Assembly: GCF_047663525.1 (NCBI RefSeq)
Contig: NC_092601.1
Location: forward strand, 18,499,501-18,563,500
Direction: 5' to 3'
DNA length: 64,000 bases
DNA from: Anas platyrhynchos
Lineage: Eukaryota; Chordata; Aves; Anseriformes; Anatidae
Below, piece after piece: positions 62,881 through 64,000 of this stretch. A program made the position numbers and the translations under genes. Under the pieces are notes generated by a model, which did no database searches, was not told where the DNA came from, and saw only the letters and a program-made list of their open reading frames with translations. Numbering within the stretch: the stretch's first letter is position 1; each line of letters opens with the position of its first letter.

Positions 62881-64000
62881 GTCATCAATGTAATTTAAAT
62901 TTTTATTGGTGTACAAGGAAAACAAATATAAAGAACATATTTTCTCTTACTAGGTCTTTGCTTCATGTGTGAAATGTATACAGAGTTGTCCATAACTTTA
63001 GACAAATGTGTTTCAGTAGTTGTAATCAGTTACGCATGTCTCTTCTCCCTCCCACACGAATAATAACAACAAAATGTTCTCATCAAATCGCAAATAAAAA
63101 AAGTGGATTCAGGCCCAAGAATGGAGATCCAGATCACCAGCTCAGTACTACGCAGACCAGGAAACATATCAGCCATTTCCACATAAAGCACACTAATTTT
63201 GAAATCTTTCCTGAAGGCGAGTTTCTGAAGCATTTTTCTAAAATGATGCATTACCTACTAAAAATGTTACACCATGCTGTGTTAAATATATCAGAGGATA
63301 AGAACAGAAAATGAGAAGTACTTTTCTAGCACCTTTTGTACAAATTGTGTCTTTGCAGAATTTGCAGCACAAAAGCATTTAATTTAACATCAGGGGAAAG
63401 TCTCAAGATGCATTTCAAATAGGCTATGACACAGCCAGGAAGAAACAAGACGTGGAGAAGTACAGCCATGTCCAGAAGGCAAGAGCTGCTCCACAGAAGG
63501 CTTGCACACCAACACTGCCTGAAGGGACACAAAGAGGTCTGGTGCTGCTTGAATGGGAAGAGGGGTGTGTGTGTGTCAAAAAAACTACCCCAGACAGCTT
63601 ATATGAAATTCCTTAAGATGGTGTTTTGGTCCTCTTTCATCTCAACCATACATTTGCATGTATTAAACAAAATACTGTATTTTTCACTTGGCCTGCAGGA
63701 CACGGTGAGGTGAAAAGTGGAAAAGGGCACAAACTTCATGTTCTAGAGTGCATTGTTCAGAGTGGGAGATGTATTCTGTGGCCTGGAAATCTCTGATGAC
63801 ATGACAGCATTGAGCCAAATAGAAAGACAAGAGCAACCCTGTGCTGCCTTCTGAGTTTTCATGCCCAGAACCCCCATTAAGAACTTCATAACACTGCTCT
63901 GGCTCGGAGTCTGGCCAGAGGATACACTTTTGGCAGTGGCACCCACAAATTAACTGTCTGCAAGCTATTTTGCCTTTCCAAGGGGCAGCAAACAGCTCTG
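62881..64000 (-). other. Possible 3' UTR of a minus-strand gene entering from the right
   Basis: AATAAA on the minus strand (TTTATT at 62,902-62,907) is followed toward lower coordinates by a plausible cleavage area near 62,885. The 1.1 kb before it is AT-rich and non-coding, in contrast to the neighbouring DNA, and looks like a long 3' UTR. No coding exon falls in the window, so the gene cannot be named. Confidence 0.3.

Overview
The window looks like bird nuclear DNA. Small exons sit in compact introns, CpG-rich promoters alternate with AT-rich non-coding islands, and two degraded CR1-type LINE tails are present. The gene order MSRB1, RPL3L, NDUFB10, RPS2, SNHG9-like RNA, TBL3, NOXO1 is the order I know from human chromosome 16p13.3. 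A TEX2-like gene lies between MSRB1 and RPL3L, where I recall none in human. I cannot name the species.

Layout: 1-13.7 kb has no recognisable gene; it is GC-rich sequence with AT-rich islands carrying many TAATTA-type sites. MSRB1 (13.7-16.4 kb, minus) is a selenoprotein gene with an in-frame UGA and a candidate SECIS element in its 3' UTR. TEX2-like (20.1-24.8 kb, plus) encodes an ER lipid-transfer protein with PH-like and SMP domains. RPL3L (25.2-32.1 kb, minus) is the striated-muscle paralog of ribosomal protein uL3. NDUFB10 (33.7-35.2 kb, plus) is a complex I subunit. RPS2 (35.6-38.9 kb, minus) is ribosomal protein uS5 and hosts an H/ACA snoRNA resembling SNORA64. A plus-strand non-coding transcript (39.1-39.95 kb) has its own TATA box and hosts a second H/ACA snoRNA; by position it is SNHG9/SNORA78. 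TBL3 (40.2-50.4 kb, plus) is a WD-repeat pre-rRNA processing factor. NOXO1 (50.9-55.3 kb, minus) is the organiser of the NOX1 NADPH oxidase. From 55.3 to 62.9 kb I see no gene. From 62.9 kb on there may be the 3' UTR of a minus-strand gene that enters from the right.

The genes form convergent and divergent pairs: TEX2-like/RPL3L, NDUFB10/RPS2 and TBL3/NOXO1 end toward each other, and RPS2/SNHG9-like share a divergent promoter region of about 210 bp. Four neighbouring units (RPS2, two snoRNAs, TBL3) serve ribosome production, RPL3L is a ribosomal paralog, and NDUFB10 is a mitochondrial housekeeping gene. All exon junctions were placed by hand from reading frame, GT-AG sites and remembered family sequences; every gene listed closes in frame with a protein length close to its known relatives, except NOXO1, which is about 100 residues longer than human.
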